From Streptomyces barkulensis (GTDB lineage Bacteria; Actinomycetota; Actinomycetes; Streptomycetales; Streptomycetaceae): DNA of 43,359 nucleotides. This document shows positions 7,488 through 15,444 of the stretch, one piece after another. Positions within the stretch are counted from its first letter, which is position 1. Each line of letters starts with the position of its first letter. The stretch spans positions 1-43,359 of the forward strand of contig NZ_PGSG01000037.1 of NCBI RefSeq assembly GCF_002843305.1, given 5' to 3'. The position numbers and the translations under genes were made by a program. A model generated the notes under the pieces. It searched no databases and was not told where the DNA came from. It worked only from the letters and a program-made list of their open reading frames with translations.

Positions 7488-8357
7488 ATGGTGAGTGCTG
7501 TGACACCACAGAGCCCAAGCAGTACTGCCCTGACGGCCGCAGCCTCACGCGCCGCCCATCTCGTCGTCGACAGCCCGCCGTCGATCTTTGCCGACACGCT
7601 CGCCGAAGCCCTGCTGGGTGCCCAGGCCGAAGAGCTTCTGGGCTACCACCGCGCTTACGGGGACCATCTCGTCCTGTCCGCCGCCCGAGCCCAGACCGTC
7701 TGCCGCAGCCGCTACGCCGAAGAGTGCGTCAGCCGCGCGATCCACTCGGGCATACGCCAGTACGTCATCCTCGGCGCCGGTCTCGACACCTTCGCCCACC
7801 GCTCCGAACTCGCCGGGCACGTCCGTGTCTTCGAGGTTGACCATCCCGCCACCCAGCAGGACAAGAGGGAGCGGCTGGCTGCCGCGGGAGTTCCGGTCCC
7901 CGGCAACCTCACCTATGTGCCGCTGGACTTCGAGCGCGAGCCCCTGGCCGGCGGGCTCGGCGCCCACGGCTTCGATCCGAGCCGGCCGTCGGTCGTCGCC
8001 TGGCTGGGCGTGAGCATGTACCTCACCGCCGACTCCGTCGCCGAAACTCTCGGCGCGATAGGAAGCTTCGCTCCCGGTACTCAACTCGTCATGGACTACA
8101 TGCTCCCCGGGGAACTGCGCGATGCCACCGCGCGGCGATACGCCGACGCCGTCGCGTCCTTCGCCGCCGAACGCGGTGAGCCGTGGCGGACCTTCTTCGC
8201 TCCGGACGAACTGACCGCTGTGCTGTCCGGCTGCGGTTTCGAGTCCGTCAGGCATGTCCGCCAGCGCGAGATGCTCGACGCCGCCCTGTGGGACCGTCAG
8301 GACGTACTGGTACCGCTCGACCTGTCTCGCATAGCCCACGCCCGGACACGCGGGTAG
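7488..8357 (+). CDS. SAM-dependent methyltransferase, TIGR00027 / LCMT-like family
   Basis: 289 residues of the class I fold found in the actinobacterial TIGR00027 family, related to leucine carboxyl methyltransferases. The SAM site is seen in YVILGAGLDTFAHR (motif I), followed by VFEVDHPATQ (acidic residue after strand 2) and VVAWLGVSMYLT. The C-terminal FFAPDELTAVLSGCGFE is also typical. Members often O-methylate carboxyl groups in secondary metabolism, but the substrate here is unknown. ATG 7488 fits the family N-terminus better than the upstream ATG at 7443, which lies in AT-rich non-coding-like sequence; GTG 7491 is also possible. It is convergent with the DUF6928 gene. Confidence 0.8.
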   Translation: MVSAVTPQSPSSTALTAAASRAAHLVVDSPPSIFADTLAEALLGAQAEELLGYHRAYGDHLVLSAARAQTVCRSRYAEECVSRAIHSGIRQYVILGAGLDTFAHRSELAGHVRVFEVDHPATQQDKRERLAAAGVPVPGNLTYVPLDFEREPLAGGLGAHGFDPSRPSVVAWLGVSMYLTADSVAETLGAIGSFAPGTQLVMDYMLPGELRDATARRYADAVASFAAERGEPWRTFFAPDELTAVLSGCGFESVRHVRQREMLDAALWDRQDVLVPLDLSRIAHARTRG

Positions 8358-8477
8358 GAGCGGACGCACTGCATCGCCCGGGAGGTGCTCCTTCGGAGAC
8401 AACGGCCGTGCACCAGGGATACGGGGCGTCCCGGGGGGCGGCGGAAGGGGAGTCGTGAGCCGGGGCGTCGGAGTGGA

Positions 8478-9266
8478 CTACAGGCTGTCGCGTCTGGTCA
8501 GTGAGCCGTCGGGATTCATGGTGTAGAAGCGCGGTGGGCCCATGGCCTCCACGGCCCGCCTCAGTTCCGCTTCCCGCTCGGCTGAGCCGGGTCCGCATGC
8601 GTCCCGCACGCGGAAACCGTGGAGTTCGACGGCTCCCGCGTCGATGTCGCCGGGCTCGGGGCGTCCCTCCAGGACGAATCCGCACAGTGCGCGCAGCGCG
8701 TCTTCGCCGAGCTCAAGAGGATGGAAGGGCAGCGGGTACGGTTCCTCCTCTTCCTCCTCTTCCTCCTCTTCCCCTTCCTCCTCGTCCGGCCAGGGGATGA
8801 CGTCGGCGGGACGGTTCCCGGCCCAGTAGGGCAGTTCGAAGGGGAGTGGTTTGCCGATGTTCTCGATGATCCCGTCGTCCGGCGACAGGCTCAGGGAACG
8901 GACGAGGCGCCCGTCCTCCCACACGGCGAACGCGAACCAGTCGACCACGCTGTGCATGGCGTGCAGGACGAGCCGTCGATCGGCGCTCGCCGCGACGAGG
9001 TGCTCCGGAAGCTGCGACGGGAAGTCGACCATCACCTCCCGGTCGCAGACGATCTCCAGGCCCGGCCGACAGGCCGCGTACACCCTCCCGTCCGGCGGGT
9101 ACACGCCGTCCCGCAGGTTTGAGCCCGTGCCTTCCTCGATCTTCCGGTCCGGATACAGGCGACGCAGCAGGGCGGATGTCCGTGCCGGGTCCGGATCTCC
9201 TGCCTGCCGCAGGAGATCCGGCACGTCCCCGTCGGCGTATACGAGCAGCCCCGTTTTCGCTCCCAA
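8478..9266 (-). CDS. DUF6928 family protein
   Basis: 262-residue Streptomyces-type conserved protein of unknown function. The N-terminus GAKTGLLVYADGDVPDLL, the middle VMVDFPSQLPEHLV and VLHAMHSVVDWFAFAVWEDG, and YPLPFHPLELGEDALRAL are the family's conserved blocks as I recall them. TTG 9266 is chosen because GGGAGGGG lies two to three bases upstream and translation then begins (M)GAKTG like its relatives; the next in-frame starts upstream lack support. A tract of about 15 nearly pure Glu residues (about 192-206) replaces a variable loop and comes from a tcctcttcc-type DNA repeat. It is probably cytosolic. Confidence 0.75.
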   Translation of the reverse strand: MGAKTGLLVYADGDVPDLLRQAGDPDPARTSALLRRLYPDRKIEEGTGSNLRDGVYPPDGRVYAACRPGLEIVCDREVMVDFPSQLPEHLVAASADRRLVLHAMHSVVDWFAFAVWEDGRLVRSLSLSPDDGIIENIGKPLPFELPYWAGNRPADVIPWPDEEEGEEEEEEEEEEPYPLPFHPLELGEDALRALCGFVLEGRPEPGDIDAGAVELHGFRVRDACGPGSAEREAELRRAVEAMGPPRFYTMNPDGSLTRRDSL

Positions 9267-9570
9267 AACCCCTCCCGAGATCGTCCCCGTTCGTCGTCGC
9301 ACGGTAGCCGCCCGCACCGACATCAGGGCGAACCTCGGAGAGGGGTGAGGGGGGTGGGTACGGAGCCATTCGGCGTCCCGGGCCCGTGCGGGCCGGGGAC
9401 GCCTATCCGGCCCCCCCCCTTGGCCGCCGCACTCCTTGCCGAGAGCGTCGAACCGGCTCATTTCTGCGCATGAAGCTAGCAGTCACCACCGACAGCGCCG
9501 CTCGGAAGGCAGAGGGGGCAGGCAGGACGCGGCCTGTGTGCGCCCGCTTTCAGGGAGGGCGACCGCCCAG
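9267..9570. other. Intergenic region upstream of the DUF6928 gene
   Basis: 304 bases between two same-strand genes. It contains the GGGAGGGG ribosome site next to 9266 and a run of nine C at 9411-9419 beside a weak GC hairpin. No gene with consistent codon bias is visible. Confidence 0.5.
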
Positions 9571-9963
9571 TCAAAGCTGCGCAAGGCGGTTGAAGCCGGC
9601 GAGGCGGGGCGAGACGGTGAAGGGGAAGGACTCACCGCCGGGGGTCTTGAGGGCGGCGATGATGTCGTGGTCCGGTTCGCCGAACACCTCGAAGTGCTGA
9701 ACAGCGCAGTGCTCCATGACCTCGCGGATGTACGGGTCCGACAGCCGCCAGTGGGCGCGGATGGCCTCGGAGTCGCGGTAGAGCTGGAAGCTGTGCGCCA
9801 GCATCCGCTCCTCGTCGATGAAGACCTCCACCATCAGCTGGGGGCCGTGATCCTGAGTGAACGCCACCGCCTGCGAGATGGCGCGGCGGAAGCCGTCGAG
9901 GTGGCCTTCGGCGATGCGCATGGTGTTGCGGAAGAGGATGGTGCCGCTGCTCGTGGTGTCCAT
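9571..9963 (-). CDS. Small monooxygenase-like (ABM/dimeric alpha-beta barrel) protein
   Basis: 130 residues. NTMRIAEGHLDGFRRAISQAVAF, LMVEVFIDEERMLAHSFQLYRDSEAI and DPYIREVMEHCAVQHFEVFG show the strand-helix-strand pattern and the His/Tyr-rich sheet of antibiotic-biosynthesis-monooxygenase-like proteins, which work as small cofactor-free dimers on quinone-like aromatics. The substrate is unknown. ATG 9963 has no ribosome site but lies seven bases after a -10 element, so the mRNA is probably leaderless. The promoter carries a SoxR-type box, which fits a role in handling redox-cycling compounds: SoxR in S. coelicolor controls a small monooxygenase gene among few targets (from memory). Confidence 0.65.
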   Translation of the reverse strand: MDTTSSGTILFRNTMRIAEGHLDGFRRAISQAVAFTQDHGPQLMVEVFIDEERMLAHSFQLYRDSEAIRAHWRLSDPYIREVMEHCAVQHFEVFGEPDHDIIAALKTPGGESFPFTVSPRLAGFNRLAQL

Positions 9964-9970
9964 GCGCTTG

Positions 9971-10001
9971 AGTGTCTTACTTCAAGCGAGGTTGAGGTCA
10001 A
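9971..10001 (-). promoter_or_regulatory. SoxR-type promoter of the monooxygenase-like gene
   Basis: On the minus strand, -35 TTGACC (9996-10001) and -10 GACACT (9971-9976) are separated by 19 bases, the long spacer typical of MerR-family promoters. Inside the spacer is CCTCAAcctcgcTTGAAG, which matches the SoxR box CCTCAA-N6-TTGAGG except for one base in the right arm. Start codon ATG 9963 follows the -10 by seven bases. Confidence 0.6.
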
Positions 10002-10084
10002 GGGTGGAGCCTGACCGGAGACACCGGCCAGGTGAGGAGCGTCATCCACCGGCCCGGCATGTCGCCGGCTGCCAGACTCGTTCC

Positions 10085-10897
10085 ATGCGGGCGATCATCG
10101 AGGACATGGCCGGCCGCCTGGCCGAGGTGCCGGGCGTGGTCGGGGTAATGCTCGGCGGCAGCCGGGCGCGCGGCGAGCACCGGCCCGGATCGGACTGGGA
10201 TCTCGGCGTCTACTACCGGGGCGAACTCGATCTCGCCGCACTGCGCGCGCTGGCCGGTCCCGGGGTGGAGGTGGTCGGCCCGGGCGGCTGGGGGCCCTGG
10301 GTGAACGGCGGTGCGTGGCTGCGCGTCGACGGTGTGGCGGTGGACTGGATCCTGCGGGACCTGGACCGGGTCGAGCGGGTGTGGGCGGACTGCCGGGAGG
10401 GCCGGTACGAGGTGGGCGTACAGGCCGGGCATCCACTCGGATTCTGGTCGCCGTGCTACGCGGGCGAGGTGGCGCTCGGCCGGGTACTGGCCGACCCGTC
10501 CGGCGAGTTGGCGGACCTCCGGTGCAGGACCGCGGTCTACCCCGAGCCGCTGCGGGAGGCGTTGACCGCGGCGGCCTGGGAGGCGGAGTTCCTGGTCGGT
10601 GCCGCGGCGAAGGGCGCGGCAGGGGCGGACACGCTCTACGTCTCGCTCTGCCTGTCCCGGGCGGTCGGTGTGCTGGTGCAGGCGGTGTTCGCCGAGGACC
10701 GGCGCTGGTGCCTCAACGAGAAGGGCGCGCTGGCCGTCGCCGGGACACTGCCGGCCGCGCCGGCCGGCTTCGGCCCGCGAGTCCGCCGCCTGCTGGGGGC
10801 TCCCGGCGAGACCTCCGAGTCGCTGGCGGCGACGGTGGCCGAGGCGCGGGCACTGGTCGGGGAGACCGTCGCCGCACTGGGGAACCGCACCGGGTGA
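10085..10897 (+). CDS. Nucleotidyltransferase-domain protein (DUF4037-like)
   Basis: 270 residues. The N-terminal minimal nucleotidyltransferase core is clear: VMLGGSRARGEHRPGSDWDLGVYY contains the GS...D.D motif that binds NTP and two metals, and VAVDWILRD supplies the third acidic residue. The helical C-terminal half (from about residue 130) resembles DUF4037-type extensions. Such proteins transfer a nucleotide to a small molecule, drug or protein. ATG 10085 has no ribosome site, so it is leaderless or weakly translated. It converges on the AAA-ATPase gene, with a small GC hairpin (10941-10960) between them. Substrate unknown. Confidence 0.75.
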   Translation: MRAIIEDMAGRLAEVPGVVGVMLGGSRARGEHRPGSDWDLGVYYRGELDLAALRALAGPGVEVVGPGGWGPWVNGGAWLRVDGVAVDWILRDLDRVERVWADCREGRYEVGVQAGHPLGFWSPCYAGEVALGRVLADPSGELADLRCRTAVYPEPLREALTAAAWEAEFLVGAAAKGAAGADTLYVSLCLSRAVGVLVQAVFAEDRRWCLNEKGALAVAGTLPAAPAGFGPRVRRLLGAPGETSESLAATVAEARALVGETVAALGNRTG

Positions 10898-10972
10898 CAG
10901 CGCCTGCCCCGAGCGCGGGGCCCGCGCGTGCCGCGGGCCACCCGCCGAAGTCCCGGCGGGTTGCCGCACCGT

Positions 10973-12463
10973 TCAGGCGTACAGGTCGTCCAGGCCGATG
11001 AGCAGTACGTCGCCGTCGCGTGCCGCCTCGGCGCGCAGGGCGTCGCTGAAGCCCGCGCCGCTGAAGCAGGCCAGCCGGCACCCATCGGTGTCCGCCGCGC
11101 CCCGCTCGGTGAGGATCTCCCGGGCCCGCCTGAGCCTCTCCAGGTGCTTCACGCCCATGACCGTGCCCCACTTGGCCTCGCCGAGCAGGGCCACCGACGG
11201 TCTGCCCGCCCCCGATCCCGGTTCGACCGCTGCCACGTCGATCTCGATCTGCCTGCGCGCCGCCGGGTCGGTGACGACGCCGCTGCCCACCTGCCCGGGG
11301 AAGGAGTCGAGCAGGGCCTGCCCCGGGCCGAGTACGTACTCGCGGCACACCGCCTCGAAGTGCGGTCCGGCCACCTGGGAGGCGAAGCGTTCGGCCGACC
11401 GCTCCCACACCTGTGCCGCCTGGCCGCTCTCCAGCCGCGCCCAGGAGGGGCGCATCACGGCCTCGTAGAAGGTGATCAGCGGCTCGCTGATGCGGTAGTG
11501 CGACTTCCCGGCCCGGAAGACGTCCGCCTCGCGGACCAGCAGATGGCTGTCCTCCAGGACGTGGAGGGGGTGGGAGATGTCCACCGACTTGCGGCCGATG
11601 TAGCCCGCGATCGCGCCCCGGGAGGTGTTGCCCTGGGCCACCGCGGCGAGGACCGAGTGGTAGAGCGCGGTGTCGCGGATGTCCGCCTCCTCGGCCAGCA
11701 GGTACCGGGCCTCCCGGAAGAGCGGGCTGAGGGGGGAGAGGACGGTACGGCAGAGCCAGTCGTCGAACTCCTCCAGGCTGCCGGGAACGTCGTCCGCCAG
11801 GAACTGCCGCCGGTACGCGGGCGTGCCGCCTAGGACGGCGTGGAGCCGGGCCGCGAGAGCGGGCTCGTCCGCCACGCCCCAGAAGTCCGCCGCCTCCCGG
11901 TATCCGAAGGGCCTCACGACCAGCTCCAGTTGGGCCCGGCCGCGCAGGGGGGCGGTGCTCGCCAGCAGCCCGCCCATGACGGACATCGCCGAGCCGCACA
12001 GCAGCAGCCGCATCCGGCTCTCCCGCACCTGGAAGCGGTCGATCTCCCGCTGGATCAAGGAGGGGAGCTCCGGAGCCGTCTTCACCAGATAGGGGAACTC
12101 GTCGATCACCACGAGCACCGGCCCCTCGCCGCGCTCGGGCAGGGCCAGGGCGAACAGGTAGGAGATCGCGTCGTCCCAGGTGGCGAAGGAGAACGGGGCC
12201 GGGGAGCCGGTGTACTCGGCCAGGGCGGCGCCGAACTGGCGCAGCGACTCGGCGGCGGTCGCGGTCGTGGCCCCGAAGTAGAAACCGCCCCGCCGCTCCA
12301 CGAGGGCGCGCAGCAGATAGGTCTTGCCCATGCGCCGCCGGCCGCTGACGACTCCGAGCATGGCGTGCGGCAGCGGGCGGGCCGCGAAGGCCGCGAGGCC
12401 GTCCCATTCGGCGTCCCGGCCGAAGACGTGGGGTGGTTTGGCGGGGAGACTCGGGCGGGGCAT
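10973..12463 (-). CDS. AAA-family ATPase with C-terminal DUF234 (nuclease-like) domain
   Basis: 496 residues. Walker A is GRRRMGKT (41-48) and Walker B VLVVIDEF (116-123), followed by the sensor segment LLLCGSAMSVMGGL and the ELVVRPFGYREAADFW motif of the archaeal-type STAND-like ATPases. A winged-helix segment follows (ARYLLAEEADIRDTALYHSVLAAVAQG). The C-terminus is a DUF234 domain, with IEIDVAAVEP and ALLGEAKWG giving the D...ExK layout of PD-(D/E)xK nucleases. Function in bacteria is poorly known; DNA processing or defence has been suggested for relatives. A perfect palindrome sits just upstream of ATG 12463, with GAGCGAG as a weak ribosome site. Confidence 0.8.
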   Translation of the reverse strand: MPRPSLPAKPPHVFGRDAEWDGLAAFAARPLPHAMLGVVSGRRRMGKTYLLRALVERRGGFYFGATTATAAESLRQFGAALAEYTGSPAPFSFATWDDAISYLFALALPERGEGPVLVVIDEFPYLVKTAPELPSLIQREIDRFQVRESRMRLLLCGSAMSVMGGLLASTAPLRGRAQLELVVRPFGYREAADFWGVADEPALAARLHAVLGGTPAYRRQFLADDVPGSLEEFDDWLCRTVLSPLSPLFREARYLLAEEADIRDTALYHSVLAAVAQGNTSRGAIAGYIGRKSVDISHPLHVLEDSHLLVREADVFRAGKSHYRISEPLITFYEAVMRPSWARLESGQAAQVWERSAERFASQVAGPHFEAVCREYVLGPGQALLDSFPGQVGSGVVTDPAARRQIEIDVAAVEPGSGAGRPSVALLGEAKWGTVMGVKHLERLRRAREILTERGAADTDGCRLACFSGAGFSDALRAEAARDGDVLLIGLDDLYA

Positions 12464-12471
12464 CTCGCTCC

Positions 12472-12514
12472 AGGTGTTAGGACTACACTCCTTAGGAGTG
12501 TAGTCCTAACACCT
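12472..12514. repeat. Perfect palindrome, 20-bp arms, 3-nt centre
   Basis: Left arm aggtgttaggactacactcc (12472-12491), centre tta, right arm its exact complement (12495-12514). It begins nine bases upstream of the ATPase start codon and 26 bases after the acyl-CoA dehydrogenase stop. It is much less GC-rich than its surroundings and no T-run follows it. It may be an operator, a recognition site for the ATPase/nuclease, or a terminator of the upstream gene. Confidence 0.85.
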
Positions 12515-12539
12515 TCGCGCGCCCTCCGGGCGCGGGGCC

Positions 12540-13766
12540 TCAGGACTGAGCGGGCGCGAAGCGCTTCAGCTCGCGGCGGGCCAGGGAGCGCTGGTGGACC
12601 TCGTCCGGGCCGTCGGCGAGCTGGAGGGTGCGGGCGCCGGCCCACAGCTCGGCCAGCGGGAAGTCCTGGCTGACGCCGCCCGCGCCGTGCAGCTGCACCG
12701 CGCGGTCCAGGATGCCCACGACCGTGCGCGGCACCGCGATCTTGATGGCCTGGATCTCGGTGTGAGCGCCCCGGTTGCCGACGGTGTCCATCAGCCAGGC
12801 CGTCTTGAGCACCAGCAGCCGCAGCTGCTCCACCGACACCCGCGCGTCGGCGATCCACTGCTGGACGACGCCCTGCGCGGCCAGCGGTCTGCCGAAGGCG
12901 GTACGGGTGCCGGCGCGGCGGCACATCAGCTCGATCGCCCGCTCGGCCATGCCGATCAGCCGCATGCAGTGGTGGATGCGGCCAGGTCCGAGCCGGGCCT
13001 GGGCGATGGCGAAGCCGCCGCCCTCCTCGCCGATCAGGTTGGCCACCGGCACCCGCACGTCGTGGAAGAGGACCTCGGCGTGGCCGCCGTGCCAGTGGTC
13101 CTCGTAACCGTAGACCGTCATCGCGCGGCGCACCTCGACGCCCGGGGTGTCGCGCGGCACCAGCACCATCGACTGCTGGCGGCGGATGTCCTCGCCGTCC
13201 GGGTCGGTCTTGCCCATCACGATGAAGACCGCGCAGTCGGGGTTCATCGCCCCGGAGATGTACCACTTGCGGCCGGTGATGACGTACTCGTCGCCCTCGC
13301 GCCGGATGCGGGTCTCGATGTTGGTGGCGTCGGAGGAGGCGACCTCGGGCTCGGTCATGGCGAAGGCCGACCGGATCTCCCCGGCCAGCAGCGGCTTCAG
13401 CCACCGCTCGCGCTGCTCGGCGCTGCCGAACTGGGCCAGCACCTCCATGTTGCCGGTGTCGGGCGCGGCGCAGTTGGTGGCGGTCGGGGCGAGCTGCGGG
13501 CTGCGGCCGGTGATCTCGGCCAGCGGCGCGTACTGGAGGTTGGTCAGTCCGGCGCCGTGCTCGGCGTCGGGCAGGAAGAGGTTCCACAGCCCGCGCTCGC
13601 GGGCGGCGGCCTTCAGCTCCGCCACCACCGGCGGGGTGCGCCACGGCGAGTCCAGCGCCGCCCGCTGCTGGCCGGCCACGGCCTCCGCGGGGTGGACGTG
13701 TTCGTCCATGAAGGCCAGCAGCTTCTCGCGGAGCTCCTCGGTGCGTGCGTCGAATCCGAAGTCCAT
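12540..13766 (-). CDS. Acyl-CoA dehydrogenase (ACAD10/11-like)
   Basis: 408 residues, full-length flavoprotein that oxidises acyl-CoA to the 2,3-enoyl-CoA. FAD-binding FAMTEPEVASSDATNI and WYISGA, plus the C-terminal AVQLHGAGGVSQDFPL and QLADGPDEVHQRSLAR, match the ACAD10/11 branch, which handles branched or 4-hydroxy acyl chains in animals. ATG 13766 lies six bases after the stop of the phosphotransferase gene, so both are made from one mRNA. The pairing repeats the APH-ACAD fusion of animal ACAD10/11. Control is probably by the TetR-type operator upstream of the first gene. Chain specificity is not visible. Confidence 0.9.
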   Translation of the reverse strand: MDFGFDARTEELREKLLAFMDEHVHPAEAVAGQQRAALDSPWRTPPVVAELKAAARERGLWNLFLPDAEHGAGLTNLQYAPLAEITGRSPQLAPTATNCAAPDTGNMEVLAQFGSAEQRERWLKPLLAGEIRSAFAMTEPEVASSDATNIETRIRREGDEYVITGRKWYISGAMNPDCAVFIVMGKTDPDGEDIRRQQSMVLVPRDTPGVEVRRAMTVYGYEDHWHGGHAEVLFHDVRVPVANLIGEEGGGFAIAQARLGPGRIHHCMRLIGMAERAIELMCRRAGTRTAFGRPLAAQGVVQQWIADARVSVEQLRLLVLKTAWLMDTVGNRGAHTEIQAIKIAVPRTVVGILDRAVQLHGAGGVSQDFPLAELWAGARTLQLADGPDEVHQRSLARRELKRFAPAQS

Positions 13767-13772
13767 GGCGGA

Positions 13773-14795
13773 TCAGCCTTCCTGCAGGGTGGTGAGGCCT
13801 TCTGAGACGAAGAGGGGGACGAGCGCGCCGATGCGGTCGAAGCCCGCGCCGACGGTCTGCCCGAGGGTGTAGCGGTAGTGGATGCCCTCCAGGATCACGG
13901 CGAGCTTGAAGTAGGCGAACGCCGTGTACCAGGCGATGCCGGAGACGTCGCGGCCCGATGAGGAGGCGTACCGCTCGATCAGCTCCCGCGCGTCGGGGTG
14001 GCCGGGGGCCTCGCGGGTGGTGGCGATGGGGGCGCCGGGGATGCGCTGCTGGCTGCTGTACATCACCAGCAGTCCCAGGTCGGTCAGCGGGTCGCCGAGG
14101 GTGGACATCTCCCAGTCGAGGATGGCCGCGATCTCGTCGTCCGCGCCGACGAGTACGTTGTCCAGCCGGTAGTCGCCGTGGACGATCGCGGGGGCGGGGG
14201 AGGCGGGCAGCCGGCTGCCGAGCAGGGCGTGGAGTTCGTCGATGCCGGGCAGTTCGCGGCTGCGGGAGGCGTCCAGCTGCTTGCCCCAGCGCCGCAGCTG
14301 CCGCTCCAGGAAGCCCTCGGGACGTCCGAAGTCGCCCAGGCCGACGGAGTCCGGGTCCACCGAGTGCAGCTTCACCAGGGCGTCGGACAGGCCGAGGACC
14401 AGTTCGCGGGTGCGCTCGGGGCCGAGCGGGGCGAGCTGCTCGGCGGTGCGGTAGGGGGTGCCCTCCACGTACTCCATCACGTAGAAGGGCGCGCCGAGGA
14501 CGGCGGTGTCCTCGCACAGCAGTACCGCGCCGGGCACGGGCACGTCGGTGGGGCCCAGGGCGTTGATCACCCGGTGCTCGCGGGTCATGTCGTGCGCGGT
14601 GGCCAGGACGTGGCCCAGCGGAGGGCGCCGCACCACCCAGCGCGAGGTCCCGTCGCTCACCTTGTAGGTCAGGTTCGAGCGGCCGCCCTCGATCAGCTCC
14701 GCGCTCAGGGGCCCCTGGACGAGCCCCGGGCGCTCGCCGTCCAGGTACGCGCGCAGCCGCGCGGGATCGAGGCCCGGTGGGTGGTGCTCGGTCAT
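13773..14795 (-). CDS. Phosphotransferase-family kinase (ACAD10/11 N-domain type)
   Basis: 340 residues, APH fold. SNLTYKVSDGTSRWVVRRPP forms the N-lobe, AIVHGDYRLDNVLV is the catalytic loop with Asp, and AAILDWEMSTLGDPLTDL the metal-binding loop, the hallmarks of the kinase half of ACAD10/11. In animals this half phosphorylates 4-hydroxyacyl-CoA before the dehydrogenase half acts. That reaction is likely but unproven here. ATG 14795 has GAGGAG about seven bases upstream. It is the first gene of a two-gene operon with the acyl-CoA dehydrogenase. A TetR-type palindrome at 14844-14861 probably controls it. Confidence 0.85.
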   Translation of the reverse strand: MTEHHPPGLDPARLRAYLDGERPGLVQGPLSAELIEGGRSNLTYKVSDGTSRWVVRRPPLGHVLATAHDMTREHRVINALGPTDVPVPGAVLLCEDTAVLGAPFYVMEYVEGTPYRTAEQLAPLGPERTRELVLGLSDALVKLHSVDPDSVGLGDFGRPEGFLERQLRRWGKQLDASRSRELPGIDELHALLGSRLPASPAPAIVHGDYRLDNVLVGADDEIAAILDWEMSTLGDPLTDLGLLVMYSSQQRIPGAPIATTREAPGHPDARELIERYASSSGRDVSGIAWYTAFAYFKLAVILEGIHYRYTLGQTVGAGFDRIGALVPLFVSEGLTTLQEG

Positions 14796-14843
14796 CGGCA
14801 GGCTCCTCGGCGGGAAGAGGGTGGTCGTACGTACCGGGCAATG

Positions 14844-14861
14844 ATGCCGACCAGTCGGTAT
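14844..14861. promoter_or_regulatory. TetR-type operator upstream of the ACAD operon
   Basis: atgccgaccagtcggtat is a two-fold symmetric site (7 of 9 positions match between half-sites) 49 bases upstream of ATG 14795. The ACCGACNNGTCGGT-like core is typical of operators of TetR/AcrR-family regulators of fatty-acid genes. No such regulator lies in the window. Confidence 0.5.
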
Positions 14862-14880
14862 GGAGTCCAGAGAGGGGCCC

Positions 14881-14920
14881 GAAAAGAGAGCCCCGACACC
14901 GCGCGGAGACGGTGCCGGGG
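14881..14920 (-). terminator. Rho-independent terminator after gluconokinase
   Basis: On the minus strand an 11-bp stem (14910-14920 with 14891-14901, one G-U pair) is followed by CTCTCTTTTC (14890-14881). It begins 29 bases after the gluconokinase stop. Confidence 0.75.
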
Positions 14921-14949
14921 GCGATGCGAAGGGGAGTACGTGAACCGGA

Positions 14950-15444
14950 TCAGCGGGGGACGGCGGCGACGGCCAGCTCCGTGACCTCCTGCGGCGTCCC
15001 GTCGATGGGAACGACCGCGCCCGCCTCGTCCGCGTCCAGCGCCTCCAGCGTCTCGAACTGGGACTTGAGCAGCGCGGACGGCATGAAGTGCCCGGTGCGG
15101 CCCGTCAGCCGCTCGCCGATCAGCTCGGGCGAGCCGTCCAGGTGGAGGAAGAACAGCTGCGGCGCGGCCCGGCGCAGCCGGTCGCGGTAGACGCGCTTGA
15201 GGGCGGAGCAGGTGACCACACCGCCGTCGGCACCCTGGACCTTGAGCCAGGCGGCGATCGCGTCCAGCCAGGGCGCGCGGTCGGTATCCGTCAGCGGTAC
15301 GCCCGAGGCCATCTTCGCCACGTTCTCCGGCGGGTGGAAGTCGTCGGCCTCCGCGTACGGCACCCCCAGCCGCTCCGCCAGGGCCGTGCCCACCGTCGTC
15401 TTCCCGGACCCGGACACACCCATCACCACGACGAGCGGACTCAC
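14950..15444 (-). CDS. gntK: Gluconokinase
   Basis: 164 residues, the normal size of the GntK family. It phosphorylates D-gluconate to 6-phosphogluconate for the pentose phosphate pathway. The P-loop is MGVSGSGKTTVG near the N-terminus. EADDFHPPENVAKMASGVPLTD and CSALKRVYRDRLR are diagnostic for the family, as is GRTGHFMPSALLKSQFETLE. GTG 15444 overlaps the TGA of the preceding DUF202 gene (GTGA); GTG 15447 is an alternative. It is the last gene of a Nudix - DUF202 - DUF202 - gntK chain and is closed by a terminator at 14881-14920. Confidence 0.92.
   Translation of the reverse strand: MSPLVVVMGVSGSGKTTVGTALAERLGVPYAEADDFHPPENVAKMASGVPLTDTDRAPWLDAIAAWLKVQGADGGVVTCSALKRVYRDRLRRAAPQLFFLHLDGSPELIGERLTGRTGHFMPSALLKSQFETLEALDADEAGAVVPIDGTPQEVTELAVAAVPR

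Noticed and set aside
8741..8790. Microsatellite tcctcttcc repeat as a separate element
   Set aside because: It is the coding DNA for the poly-Glu loop of the DUF6928 protein on the minus strand.
12106..14841. 911-codon minus-strand frame overlapping the ACAD operon
   Set aside because: Arg/Pro/Gly-rich alternate frame with no domain; the dehydrogenase and kinase frames have complete family motifs.
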